DNA of 64,000 nt from CAYPNP01 sp964412195 (GCA_964412195.1 CAYPNP010000001.1:372001-436000), one strand, 5' to 3'; counted from the stretch's first letter, positions 52,228 to 60,497 are shown. The notes: a model not told the origin generated them from the sequence alone. Translations and numbers: made by a program.

Positions 52228-53000
52228 GAACATCCCCCCCGTCCCCGGCCCGTCCGCCGGCCCCCCGGCGCGCGCTCCTGACCCTCCTGCTGGGGCTGCT
52301 CGCCTGCACCCCCGCCCTGGCCCAGGGCGGAAGCGGCGAGGTCAGCAACCCGATGGTGCTGATCATCGTCTTCGGCGCGCTGTCGCTGGCACCGTTCGTC
52401 CTGATCCTCATCACCTCCTTCACCAAGATCGTGGTGGTACTGGGGCTGCTCAAGAACGCGCTCGGCACCCAGCAGGTCCCGCCCAGCCAGGTCATCACCG
52501 GCCTGGCCTTCATCCTGACCATCTTCATCATGGCGCCGGTGGGGCAGGAGGTCTACGACAGCGTCAAGGGCATGCCCGGGGGAGGGGACATGTTCTCCCA
52601 GGCCACGGTGAAGTACGTCTTCGCCGCCGCCGAGCAGGGCAAGGAGCCGGTGCGGACCTTCCTCCTCAAGCACTGCCAGCCCAAGGACCGGGCGCTGTTC
52701 GTGGAGCTGGCCCAGCGGCTGGCCAAGGACCCGGAGAAGGCGCGCGAAATCAACGGCCGGGACTTCCAGGTGGTGGTCCCCGCCTTCGTCATCAGCGAAC
52801 TGAAGGAGGCGTTCCTGATCGGCTTCCTGATCTACATCCCCTTCATCGTCATCGACATGATCGTCTCCAACATCCTCATGGCCATGGGCATGATGATGCT
52901 GTCGCCGACGACCATCTCGCTGCCCTTCAAGCTGCTGCTGTTCGTCCTGGTGGACGGCTGGTACCTGATCGTCAAAGGCCTCGTGCTGAGCTATCTCTGA
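52224..53000 (+). CDS. sctR: Type III secretion export-gate protein SctR
   Basis: 258 aa, FliP/YscR family. An N-terminal signal peptide (ALLTLLLGLLACTPALA-QG) is present, which is usual in FliP but rare in injectisome SctR. The core is clearly export gate: ITSFTKIVVVLGLLKNALGT, ITGLAFILTIFIMAPVGQEV and ISLPFKLLLFVLVDGW. Five SctR subunits with SctS and SctT form the gate complex. ATG 52224 overlaps the FliO-like stop. Confidence 0.94.
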   Translation: MRTSPPSPARPPAPRRALLTLLLGLLACTPALAQGGSGEVSNPMVLIIVFGALSLAPFVLILITSFTKIVVVLGLLKNALGTQQVPPSQVITGLAFILTIFIMAPVGQEVYDSVKGMPGGGDMFSQATVKYVFAAAEQGKEPVRTFLLKHCQPKDRALFVELAQRLAKDPEKAREINGRDFQVVVPAFVISELKEAFLIGFLIYIPFIVIDMIVSNILMAMGMMMLSPTTISLPFKLLLFVLVDGWYLIVKGLVLSYL

Positions 53001-53011
53001 GAGGTGGATCC

Positions 53012-53281
53012 ATGGTGGAGCAACTCGTTCTGCGCGTCTTCCGGGAGGGCCTGATGATGGTGCTCATCCTGTCGGCCGGCCCGATGATCATCAGCATGCT
53101 GGTCGGCCTGATCATCAGCTTGTTCCAGGCGACCACCCAGATCCACGAGCAGACCCTGACCTTCGTGCCGAAGATCCTGACGGTCTTCCTGTCGCTGGCC
53201 GTCCTCGGCCCGTGGATGATCAGCCAGATGGTGAAGTTCACCGCCGCGATCTTCGCGCTGATTCCGTACCTGTACCGCTGA
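53012..53281 (+). CDS. sctS: Type III secretion export-gate protein SctS
   Basis: 89 aa, two membrane helices in hairpin, FliQ/YscS family: AGPMIISMLVGLIISLFQAT, TQIHEQTLTFVPKILTVFLS. Four copies complete the gate with SctR and SctT. It lies 11 bp after sctR and 6 bp before sctT. Confidence 0.94.
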   Translation: MVEQLVLRVFREGLMMVLILSAGPMIISMLVGLIISLFQATTQIHEQTLTFVPKILTVFLSLAVLGPWMISQMVKFTAAIFALIPYLYR

Positions 53282-53287
53282 GGGGCC

Positions 53288-54106
53288 ATGAACGGGGACG
53301 TCATCCTGAGGGAGATGGGCATCGCGGGGTCCTTCCAGGCCTTCATCCTGGTCGTGGGCCTGATCATGGCACGAATGCTCCCCATCCTGATGATGAACCC
53401 CTTCCTGGGCGGCCAGGTCATGCCCCAGAACGTCAAGACGGGCTTCGCCATCCTGATCGCGGCCCTGGTCTACAAGCCGCTGACCGCCAACCTCGCCCAC
53501 CCCATCCCGCTGGACACGCTGCCCTACATGGCCCTGCTGCTGAAGGAGCTGGTCTTCGGCGCCTGCATCGGCTACCTCTCCTCGCTGGTCTTCCTGGCGA
53601 TCCAGGCCGGCGGCCGGATCCTCGACCTGGCCCGCGGGGCCAACATGGCCAACATCCTCGCCCCCCAGACCGGCGAGCAGGTCTCGCTCATGGGCGAGAT
53701 CCAGTTCCAGTTTTCGATCGTGCTGTTCTTCCTCCTCGACGGGCACCACTTCTTCCTGCGGGCGCTGTTCAAGAGCTTCGAGCTGGTCCCGCTCGAGGAC
53801 TTCCCCGGTTTCGTCCAGCACGCCAAGACCTCGGCGCTGTTCCTGGCCTGGGCGTCCGGCCAGGTGTTCGTGATCGCGCTGCTCTTGGCGGCGCCGGTGC
53901 TGGTGGCGACCCTGCTGGCGGACCTGGTCTTCGGCATCATCAACCGGGTCTCGCCCCAGATCAACGTGTTCTTCATGGCCCAGCCGGTGAAGATGATCGC
54001 GGGGCTGGTGGTGGTGCTGTTCTGCATCGGTTTCCTGACGGACCAGATGAAGGTCTATTTCGTGGGCATGATCCGGGACGTCAATCACTTTATCCGCATG
54101 TTTTGA
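53288..54106 (+). CDS. sctT: Type III secretion export-gate protein SctT
   Basis: 272 aa, FliR/YscT family with about six membrane segments. Motifs: ARMLPILMMNPFLGGQVMPQ near the N-terminus, ELVFGACIGYLSSLVFLAIQ, and FGIINRVSPQINVFFMAQPV followed by KMIAGLVVVLFCI, typical of the family. It is the single-copy subunit of the gate. Order R-S-T is the conserved one. Confidence 0.93.
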   Translation: MNGDVILREMGIAGSFQAFILVVGLIMARMLPILMMNPFLGGQVMPQNVKTGFAILIAALVYKPLTANLAHPIPLDTLPYMALLLKELVFGACIGYLSSLVFLAIQAGGRILDLARGANMANILAPQTGEQVSLMGEIQFQFSIVLFFLLDGHHFFLRALFKSFELVPLEDFPGFVQHAKTSALFLAWASGQVFVIALLLAAPVLVATLLADLVFGIINRVSPQINVFFMAQPVKMIAGLVVVLFCIGFLTDQMKVYFVGMIRDVNHFIRMF

Positions 54107-54114
54107 GGTGTGCC

Positions 54115-54564
54115 ATGGTGAACATTCAACGGACTGACGCGTCGGCGATGGGGCCGGTCTACGACCTGACCCGCAGCGAGGGGCTCGAGCAGCTGGATTC
54201 CCTCGCCCCGCCGATGGATGCGGCCGCCCTGGAGATGGAGCCGGTGGTGGGCTTCGAGGAGCTGCTCGGCCTGCTGGACGTGCCCGCCCAGGCCGGCTCC
54301 CTGGGGGCGCCACCGCTGACGGAGAGTTCCCTGTCGGCCCAGTCGGGCCCGCAGGTGCGGGGCCAGCTCCGGAAGCTGGTGCTGAATTCCGAATTCAACA
54401 CGAACCAGCTGCTGCAGCTCCCGGCCCTGCAGGCGGAGCGCCCCGAGGCCCAGGCGGTCAAGAACCGGCTCGGCTTCGTGGATTCCATGGTGCAGCTGCT
54501 GGACGGCGTCCTGCGGACGCAGGATGACATCCTGGGAAAAATCGCGGTGGACCACAAGTCCTGA
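54115..54564 (+). CDS. Hypothetical protein inside the type III secretion operon
   Basis: 149 aa from ATG 54115, not recognized. The N-terminal 75 residues are loose (Pro/Ala/Asp-rich); the C-terminal half is helical (VRGQLRKLVLNSEFNTNQLL, KNRLGFVDSMVQLLDGVLRT) with no membrane segment. It lies 8 bp after sctT and 12 bp before a TPR chaperone gene, so it could be the chaperone's client or a regulatory or early substrate. It does not match SctW, SctE, SctB or SctL by any pattern I can see. Confidence 0.72.
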   Translation: MVNIQRTDASAMGPVYDLTRSEGLEQLDSLAPPMDAAALEMEPVVGFEELLGLLDVPAQAGSLGAPPLTESSLSAQSGPQVRGQLRKLVLNSEFNTNQLLQLPALQAERPEAQAVKNRLGFVDSMVQLLDGVLRTQDDILGKIAVDHKS

Positions 54565-54576
54565 GAGGATCGAATC

Positions 54577-55041
54577 ATGGCGGAGCAGAACCTGGACAAG
54601 GAACTGGCGGCGGTGTTCGAAGGCCGCAAACAGCTGCGTGACCTCATGAAGTTCGGCCCCGATCAGATGGTGATGCTGACGGAGATGGCCTACACCTTCT
54701 TCCAGGAGGGGCGCTACGAGGAGGCCCGCGTCCTGTTCGAGGGCCTGGTGGCCCTGGACATGAACAACGCCTACTTCTACCGCGCCCTCGGCGCGGTGGC
54801 CCAGCGCATGGGCAAGAACGACACGGCCATCCGCTACTACCAGCGGGCCCTCAAGCTCAACGACAGCGAGCCGGAGGTCTGGGCCAACATGGGCGAGATC
54901 CTCCTCACGGAGGGGGAGCTGGAGCGGGCGCTCGGCTGTCTCGAAAAAGCGGAGACCCTCTTCCGGCTGCACCATCCCCGCGCGCCACAGCGGCAGCGGG
55001 TGCAGGCGCTGCTGAAGAACTATCGGAGCGTCGCGAAGTAA
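54577..55041 (+). CDS. TPR chaperone of the type III system (SycD/LcrH-like), copy 1
   Basis: 154 aa with about three TPR units: MAYTFFQEGRYEEARVLFEG, NAYFYRALGAVAQRMGKNDTAIR and EPEVWANMGEILLTEGELERA. Size and repeat pattern match class II chaperones that hold translocators or needle-like proteins before export. In the operon between a hypothetical protein and sctU. The client is unknown. Confidence 0.83.
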   Translation: MAEQNLDKELAAVFEGRKQLRDLMKFGPDQMVMLTEMAYTFFQEGRYEEARVLFEGLVALDMNNAYFYRALGAVAQRMGKNDTAIRYYQRALKLNDSEPEVWANMGEILLTEGELERALGCLEKAETLFRLHHPRAPQRQRVQALLKNYRSVAK

Positions 55042-55056
55042 ACCGGGGAGCGAACG

Positions 55057-56109
55057 GTGTCCGGCGACAAGACTGAACAACCCACGGCGAAACGGCTGCG
55101 CGAGGCCAAGAAGAAGGGCCAGGTCTGCATGAGCAAGGACCTGTCCGGCGGCGCCGTGTTCATCGGCGGCTTCCTGGTGACGGCCATGATCCTGCCGAAG
55201 TTCGCCGACCGGATGCGGGAGTTCATGGCGTACTGCTTCACGGAGAGCACGCGCAGCGACGCTTCCGCGTTGCTCCGGGCGGTCGAGATGCTGGGCCGCG
55301 GCGGGAGCCTGATCCTGGAGATCTCGGCGCCGGTGCTCGGGACGATGTTCGCCCTGGCCCTCTTCATCACTTACATCCAGGTGGGCACGATCTTCACCTT
55401 CGATTCGATGAAGCCGGACCTCAAGAAGCTCAATCCCATCGAGGGATTGAAGAAGATCTTCCTGAAGCCGAACTCCTACATCGAGCTGATCAAGTCCATC
55501 ATCAAGATGGTGGCGGTGATCGCCCTGGTCTACTTCATCATCTCCGACAACTTCCGGTACATCGTCCTGACCGCCCGGCGCCCCCTGAACGAGACGGCGC
55601 TGCTGGTGGGCACCCTGATGTTCAAGCTCTTCGTGCAGGTGGCGATCCTGTTCCTGGTCATCGCCGCGGCGGACTTCTTCATCCAGAAGAAGATGTACAT
55701 GAAGAACATGATGATGTCGAAGGAAGAGGTCAAGCAGGAGCACAAGCAGCAGGAGGGCGACGCCCACATCAAGCACCAGCGCAAGCGGATCCACCAGGAG
55801 ATCTCCATGCACAACATGGTGGAGGACGTGAAGAAGGCCAAGGTGGTCATCGTCAACCCGGAGCACATCGCCGTGGCGCTGGCGTACGACAAGGAGACCA
55901 TGGGCGCGCCCCAGGTCACGGCCAAGGGGCGCGAGCTGTGGGCGCTGCGGATCATCGAGGTGGCCAAGCAGTACGGCGTGCCGATCATGCGCAACGTCCC
56001 ACTGGCCCACTCGCTCGAGAACCTGGAGATCGGGGACGAGATCCCCGAAAACCTCTACGAAGCCGTCGCCGAGGTCCTGAACTGGGTCTATAAAATGGCT
56101 AAAAAATAA
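55057..56109 (+). CDS. sctU: Type III secretion switch protein SctU with NPEH motif
   Basis: 350 aa, FlhB/YscU family. The N-terminus DKTEQPTAKRLREAKKKGQV is the family hallmark, followed by four membrane helices (to about residue 210) and a cytoplasmic domain. The autocleavage motif, normally NPTH, reads NPEH here (Asn267-His270; 55855-55866). Asn and Pro, the residues between which cleavage happens, are kept; Thr is changed to Glu. Start GTG 55057. This is the last gene of the first transcription block; an AT-rich gap follows. SctU works with SctP to change substrate class. Confidence 0.93.
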   Translation: MSGDKTEQPTAKRLREAKKKGQVCMSKDLSGGAVFIGGFLVTAMILPKFADRMREFMAYCFTESTRSDASALLRAVEMLGRGGSLILEISAPVLGTMFALALFITYIQVGTIFTFDSMKPDLKKLNPIEGLKKIFLKPNSYIELIKSIIKMVAVIALVYFIISDNFRYIVLTARRPLNETALLVGTLMFKLFVQVAILFLVIAAADFFIQKKMYMKNMMMSKEEVKQEHKQQEGDAHIKHQRKRIHQEISMHNMVEDVKKAKVVIVNPEHIAVALAYDKETMGAPQVTAKGRELWALRIIEVAKQYGVPIMRNVPLAHSLENLEIGDEIPENLYEAVAEVLNWVYKMAKK

Positions 56110-56194
56110 TGACACTTTGTTGACAACAATAGCGGGTGACCTCCGATAAGTATGGTGAATTAACCAACTGCAACTTCCAAAGGAGGAGGTCAAT
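56110..56194 (+). promoter_or_regulatory. Likely separate promoter and strong ribosome site of the needle gene
   Basis: AT-rich 85-bp gap after sctU with TTGACA inside TTGTTGACAACAA (about 56117-56129, an inverted repeat) and a loose TATAAT-like stretch (GATAAGTAT) 18-20 bp further. AAAGGAGGAGGT (56179-56190) gives one of the strongest ribosome sites in the window. It fits high, independently controlled expression of a structural subunit. Confidence 0.55.
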
Positions 56195-56887
56195 ATGGGT
56201 GATGTAATTGGTGGAATCGGTGATGCGTTAGGCGGGGTGATGGATGCCCTGAATCCCATGGGGATCGTCAGTGACGTTGCCCAGGGGGTCCTGGGTGGCG
56301 TCCTCGGCGGCGGCGGTGGCGGAGGGATCGGCGGCCTCGGCAATATCTTCGACATGGCCACCGGTCTGGTGGACAACGTCCTGGGCGGCGCCGGCGGGCT
56401 CCTGGGCGGTGCCGGCGGGCTGATGGGCGGCCTGGGCGACATCGTCGGCGGGCTCTTCGGCGGCGCGCCCTTCAAGCCCCCGATCGACATCATGCAGCCG
56501 TTCCCGTTCCTGCCACAGCTCCCGGGTTTCCCTGACTTCGGCCTCGGCGGCCTCGGCGCGGCGGCCGGCGCGGGTGCGGCAGCCGGCGCGGGCGCGGCAG
56601 CCGGCGCGGATACCGCGGGGGGAACGAGCGGGACCGGCGGCACCGGCGGTGCCGGAAGCGGAGGTGGGATCGAAGCTCTGCTGACGATGTTGGCCGAGAA
56701 GTGCGACAAGGCGTACGCGAACCTGGAGAACTCGATCAACAAGCTGGGGGATCCGCCCAAAGAGACAGACTTGAAAAAGTTGCAGATGGCCATGGACCAG
56801 TACAAGGAAATGATGAACACGATGACCAGCGTAATCAAGAACAAAGACGACATGAACATGGCCATCATCCGGAACCTCAAGGGTTGA
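56195..56887 (+). CDS. sctF: Type III needle-type protein SctF with long Gly-rich N-terminal extension
   Basis: 230 aa. Residues about 159-230 match needle subunits (MxiH/YscF/PrgI): a helix with KAYANLENSINKLGDPPKET, then KKLQMAMDQYKEMMNTMTSV, and the end NKDDMNMAIIRNLKG, parallel to the DxDxAIIQNFR end of MxiH. Known needle proteins are about 80 aa. Here 158 residues precede the needle domain: Gly-rich and mildly hydrophobic (VIGGIGDALGGVMDALNPMG, GGAGGLLGGAGGLMGGLG), a Pro/Phe patch (QPFPFLPQLPGFPDF), then an Ala/Gly tandem (GAGAAAGAGAAAGA) and Gly/Thr linker. One Cys (170). A TPR chaperone follows 27 bp later. The extension might line or sheath the filament, but that is speculation. Confidence 0.78.
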   Translation: MGDVIGGIGDALGGVMDALNPMGIVSDVAQGVLGGVLGGGGGGGIGGLGNIFDMATGLVDNVLGGAGGLLGGAGGLMGGLGDIVGGLFGGAPFKPPIDIMQPFPFLPQLPGFPDFGLGGLGAAAGAGAAAGAGAAAGADTAGGTSGTGGTGGAGSGGGIEALLTMLAEKCDKAYANLENSINKLGDPPKETDLKKLQMAMDQYKEMMNTMTSVIKNKDDMNMAIIRNLKG

Positions 56888-56914
56888 TGGGCGGAAAGGA
56901 AGAGGAGGCACATC

Positions 56915-57385
56915 ATGGCAGAGCGTATGTCTTTCGATGGCAAGTTTGACGGCAAGATCCCTCTCAAGGACGTGGTCAAGTTGTCCGAGGCCGACATCCT
57001 GGCCCTCTTGCACACCGGCGCCCTCTTTTACTCCCAGGGGCAGGAGGGCACCGCCCAGAACATCCTGGAGGGTGTCGCCGCAATCGACCCGGACAACAAG
57101 TATGTCCACGCCGCCTTGGGGGCGCTGTTGACGCGCCAGGGCGCCAACGAGCCGGCGTTGGAGGCCCTGAACAAGGCCGCCAAGCTCAATCCGAGCGACA
57201 TCGGGGTGTACGTCAACCGGGGCGAGGTCCTGTTCAAGCTGGGCCGCATCGACGACGCGGCCAAGGACTTCAAGAAGGCCTTGGAGATGGACCCGAAGAA
57301 AACGAACCCGGCCGCGAACCGGGCCCGGCTGATCCTCGTGGGACTGGCCGCCATCGCCCAGAAAGCGAAAGAGAAGAGGGCGTAG
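56915..57385 (+). CDS. TPR chaperone of the type III system (SycD/LcrH-like), copy 2
   Basis: 156 aa, three TPR units: LLHTGALFYSQGQEGTAQNI, KYVHAALGALLTRQGANEPALEA, IGVYVNRGEVLFKLGRIDDA. Its position directly after the needle-like gene suggests that it is the needle chaperone (the SctG role, usually played with SctE in other systems). It is similar in build to copies at 54577 and 62123. A hairpin follows before sctV. Confidence 0.83.
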   Translation: MAERMSFDGKFDGKIPLKDVVKLSEADILALLHTGALFYSQGQEGTAQNILEGVAAIDPDNKYVHAALGALLTRQGANEPALEALNKAAKLNPSDIGVYVNRGEVLFKLGRIDDAAKDFKKALEMDPKKTNPAANRARLILVGLAAIAQKAKEKRA

Positions 57386-57431
57386 TCCAGACCCGTGGAC
57401 GGCCGGATCGGTCGTTGCAACGTTACAGCCT

Positions 57432-57463
57432 GATGGAAGATGCCGGAGGCGGCATCTTCCATC
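57432..57463 (+). terminator. Hairpin terminator or attenuator between the needle unit and sctV
   Basis: A perfect 14-bp stem (GATGGAAGATGCCG, 57432-57445, with 57450-57463) and a 4-nt loop, followed by TATTTCT, a weak U-run. It would end most needle/chaperone transcripts and lower read-through to sctV, which needs far fewer copies. Confidence 0.7.
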
Positions 57464-57492
57464 TATTTCTGTCCGGAGAAAGGTAGAACGGC

Positions 57493-59676
57493 ATGGCACT
57501 GGATGTCAAAGGCGTCTTCGACGGGATCATGCAGGACTTCAAGACCGGGAACGTCAAGGGGATCCTGAACCAGTACGGCGATATCCTCCTGGCGCTGGTC
57601 GTGGTGATGATCATCGGGATGATGATCATTCCCCTGCCGACCTTCCTGCTGGACATCCTGCTGACCCTGAACATCACGACGGCGGTGACCCTCCTGCTCG
57701 TGTCCATGTACATCCCCGACGCCACCAAGCTGGCCTCCTTCCCCACCATCCTGCTCCTGACCACGCTGTTCCGCCTGGCGCTGAACGTCTCTTCCACCCG
57801 CCTGATCCTGCTGTACGCGTACGCGGGCGAGGTCATCAACTCGTTCGGCAAGTTCGTGGTGGCGGGCAACTACATCGTCGGCGCGGTCATCTTCCTCATC
57901 CTGACCCTGATCCAGTTCATCGTCATCACCAAGGGCGCCGAGCGCGTGGCCGAGGTGGCGGCGCGCTTCACCCTGGACGCCATGCCCGGCAAGCAGATGA
58001 GCATCGACGCCGACCTCCGGGCAGGCGCCTTCGATCTGGCCGAAGCCCGCCGGCGCCGCACCGCCATCCAGCGCGAGTCGCAGCTGTACGGTTCCATGGA
58101 CGGCGCCATGAAATTCGTCAAGGGCGACGCCATCGCCGGCATCATCATCTGCGGCATCAACATCATCGGCGGCCTGATCATCGGCGTGCTCCAGAAGGGG
58201 ATGCCGATGGAGGAGGCGGCGCAGACCTACTCCCTGCTGACCATCGGCGACGGCCTGGTCAGCCAGATCCCGGCGCTGCTCATCTCCGTCACGGCCGGCA
58301 TGGTCACCACCCGGGTGGCCTCGGAGGAGGAGGACTCCAACCTGGCCCAGGACATCGGCGGCCAGCTGATCGCGCAACCGAAGGCTTTCGCCATCTCCTC
58401 CGGCATCCTCGTCGCCCTGGGCATCGTCCCCGGCCTGCCGATGATCCCCTTCTTCATCATGGCGGGCGTGGTCGGGACCATGGCTTGGGGGCTTTTCAAG
58501 ACCAAGTCCGCGCTCGCCCGGCCCGGCGCCAAGCCGCTGCCGGCCAAAGCCGGGAGCGGCGGCGAGGCGGGGGGGAAAGAAGCCCCGGCCCTGCCCGGGC
58601 AGCAGAAGAAGAAGCCCGACGCACTGTTCTCCCTGACCATCCCGCTGGCCCTGGAGCTCTCCAAGGAGGTCACCCAGCAGATCCGGGCGAAGGAGGGCGA
58701 GGAGGACCGGATGGTCAACGAGGTCATGCCGGCGCTCCGCCAGGCCATGTACTTCGAGATGGGCATCCGCTACCCGGGCATCCAGATCCGGGTGGATCTG
58801 CCGCTGCCGCCCCACAGCTTCATGATCCGGCTGAAGGAGGTCCCGGTCAGCATCGCCGCGCTCAAGCCGGGCCACGTCCTGGTGAACGAAGCCAAGGCCA
58901 ACCTCGGCATCTTCAACATCCCCGGCGAGGAGACCAAGAACCCCGCCACCGGCAAGCCGGCCTGCTGGGTGCCCGACGACCACAAGGCCCAGGCCGCCGG
59001 CGCAGGCCTGCGGGTCTGGGAGACGCCGGAGATCCTGATGCTGCACCTGTCCGGCTTCATGAAGAAGTACGCCGCCGAGTTCCTGGATCTGCAGGAGGTC
59101 CAGATTATCCTGGATCTGCTCAGCCAGTCCTTCCCCACCCTGGTCCAGGAGGTGGTGCCGAAGGTGGTCAGCCTGCACACCCTGACCGACATTCTGCAGC
59201 GCCTCGTCCAGGAAGGCATCTCCATCAAGGACATCCGCTCCATCCTGCAGGGCCTCAGCGAATGGGGCCGCGTGGAGAAGGACCCGGTCATGCTGTGCGA
59301 GTACGTCCGCTCCAGCCTGAAGCGCTACATCAGCTACAAGTACGCCGAGGGCAAGAACATGCTGGTAGTCTACCTGCTCGACCCCGAGATCGAGGACACC
59401 ATCTCGGGCGCCATCCAGCGGACCACCACCGGCAATTACCTGGCGCTGGACCCGGACACCACCCAGGACGTGCTCAATACCTTCCGCCACGAATTCGGCA
59501 GCCTGCCGCCCACGGCGCAGCGGCCGGTGATTGTCACCGACATGGAGATCCGCCGCTACGTCCGGCGGCTGGTGGAGATGGATTTCGAGAACCTGGCCGT
59601 CCTGTCCTACCAGGAGCTGTCGCCGGAGCTGCACATCCAGCCCATCGCTCGCATCTCGCTGAAGAAGCGGAAATAG
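57493..59676 (+). CDS. sctV: Type III secretion export-gate protein SctV
   Basis: 727 aa, FlhA/YscV family. About eight membrane helices in residues 28-335, with the FHIPEP-like signature PTILLLTTLFRLALNVSSTR and GKQMSIDADLRAGAFDLAEA. A Gly/Lys/Pro linker (about 345-375) leads to the cytoplasmic substrate-receiving domain (LALELSKEVTQQIRAKEGEE; RDIRSILQGL-like segment SIKDIRSILQGLSEWGRVEK). Nine copies form the ring that receives chaperone-substrate complexes. It is the last gene of the locus. Confidence 0.95.
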   Translation: MALDVKGVFDGIMQDFKTGNVKGILNQYGDILLALVVVMIIGMMIIPLPTFLLDILLTLNITTAVTLLLVSMYIPDATKLASFPTILLLTTLFRLALNVSSTRLILLYAYAGEVINSFGKFVVAGNYIVGAVIFLILTLIQFIVITKGAERVAEVAARFTLDAMPGKQMSIDADLRAGAFDLAEARRRRTAIQRESQLYGSMDGAMKFVKGDAIAGIIICGINIIGGLIIGVLQKGMPMEEAAQTYSLLTIGDGLVSQIPALLISVTAGMVTTRVASEEEDSNLAQDIGGQLIAQPKAFAISSGILVALGIVPGLPMIPFFIMAGVVGTMAWGLFKTKSALARPGAKPLPAKAGSGGEAGGKEAPALPGQQKKKPDALFSLTIPLALELSKEVTQQIRAKEGEEDRMVNEVMPALRQAMYFEMGIRYPGIQIRVDLPLPPHSFMIRLKEVPVSIAALKPGHVLVNEAKANLGIFNIPGEETKNPATGKPACWVPDDHKAQAAGAGLRVWETPEILMLHLSGFMKKYAAEFLDLQEVQIILDLLSQSFPTLVQEVVPKVVSLHTLTDILQRLVQEGISIKDIRSILQGLSEWGRVEKDPVMLCEYVRSSLKRYISYKYAEGKNMLVVYLLDPEIEDTISGAIQRTTTGNYLALDPDTTQDVLNTFRHEFGSLPPTAQRPVIVTDMEIRRYVRRLVEMDFENLAVLSYQELSPELHIQPIARISLKKRK

Positions 59677-59736
59677 GACTCCCCGTACCCCGCGTCGCCC
59701 CGACGCGGGCCTTATCTCACTTGTTCCGGGCGTATA

Positions 59737-60103
59737 CCGACGGAAACGGCGAAACGGCGGTGGAGCGAACCGGCGGCCAGTGATCCGGTTCGCCCTGTGA
59801 TAATACCTGGAGCATCGGTGATCGGCGCGACCGTTTTTCTGCCGATTCACCGATTCACCCATTCACCGATTCACCGATTCACCGTCTGATCGTGCGAAGG
59901 GGGACATCCGCGCTCCAGCTTTCTCTGCGCCTCTGCTCCTCTGCGAGCTCTGCGTAAACTTCTTCATTCGATTACGATTACGATTACGATCGACGAGTAC
60001 GATCGGGTGGAATCGCATGGTCCTCCATGGTCCATCGTCCATGGTCCATCGTCGGATTGCTGCCGGTCACCGGTCATCCGTCGAGCACGAGCACGAGCGC
60101 AGA
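59737..60103. repeat. Cluster of word arrays after sctV, including composite repeat copy B
   Basis: In order: GGAAACGGCGAAACGG words (59739-59772, as near 31455), GATTCACC words (59845-59884), CTCTGCG words with joint AAACTTCTTCATTCGAT and GATTACGA words (59921-60003, the counterpart of 20724-20813), CATGGTCCATCG words (60016-60053), and ACCGGTCA and GAGCACGA words to 60103. There is no gene in this 490-bp gap. Confidence 0.82.
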
Positions 60104-60167
60104 GGGGATTGATGCGCGGGGGGAGATGCGCTATACTGGGCCAACAACTCGTTGAGGAGATTGAACC

Positions 60168-60272
60168 ATGGCCGACAAGAGCATCAAGAAGGAATCCAAG
60201 AAGAAACCCGCTCAGAAGAGCCTGAAGGAAAAGCGGAAGGAAAAGCAGGAAAAGAAGAAGGCCCAGAAGTAA
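60168..60272 (+). CDS. Small Lys-rich protein (34 aa)
   Basis: 34 aa, more than 45% Lys, starting MADKSIKKESKKKPAQKSLK and ending KKKAQK. A GAGGAG site 8 nt upstream supports translation. Similar very basic small proteins are common in this kind of genome; nucleic acid or ribosome binding is a guess. It lies alone upstream of trpS. Confidence 0.65.
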   Translation: MADKSIKKESKKKPAQKSLKEKRKEKQEKKKAQK

Positions 60273-60497
60273 GCCGGGCTCCGCAGCCCAACTCGAACCC
60301 GGCCGTGCGCCCCCGCAGCACGGCCGGAACCTGTCTCCCGCTTCTCCGCCGGCCGGGCGGTCAGGGGTGTTATTCCGAGGCGGTCGACCAGCGACACCGC
60401 CTGTCGTCCATCATCCGTCATCCCACCCGATTCAGCCTTTGACAATTGCGGCCGCATCCAATATCCTTGGCGGTTTGAGACCATTGGGAGGCCGGCC

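Noticed and set aside
46192..59676. Flagellar export apparatus
   Set aside because: A FliO-like protein and FliP-like signal peptide suggest it, but SctJ is YscJ-sized, SctI and needle proteins are present, and no FliF, hook, rod or flagellin genes occur.
57463..59862. 799-aa open frame antisense to sctV
   Set aside because: A shadow of sctV, biased composition, no domain, no ribosome site.
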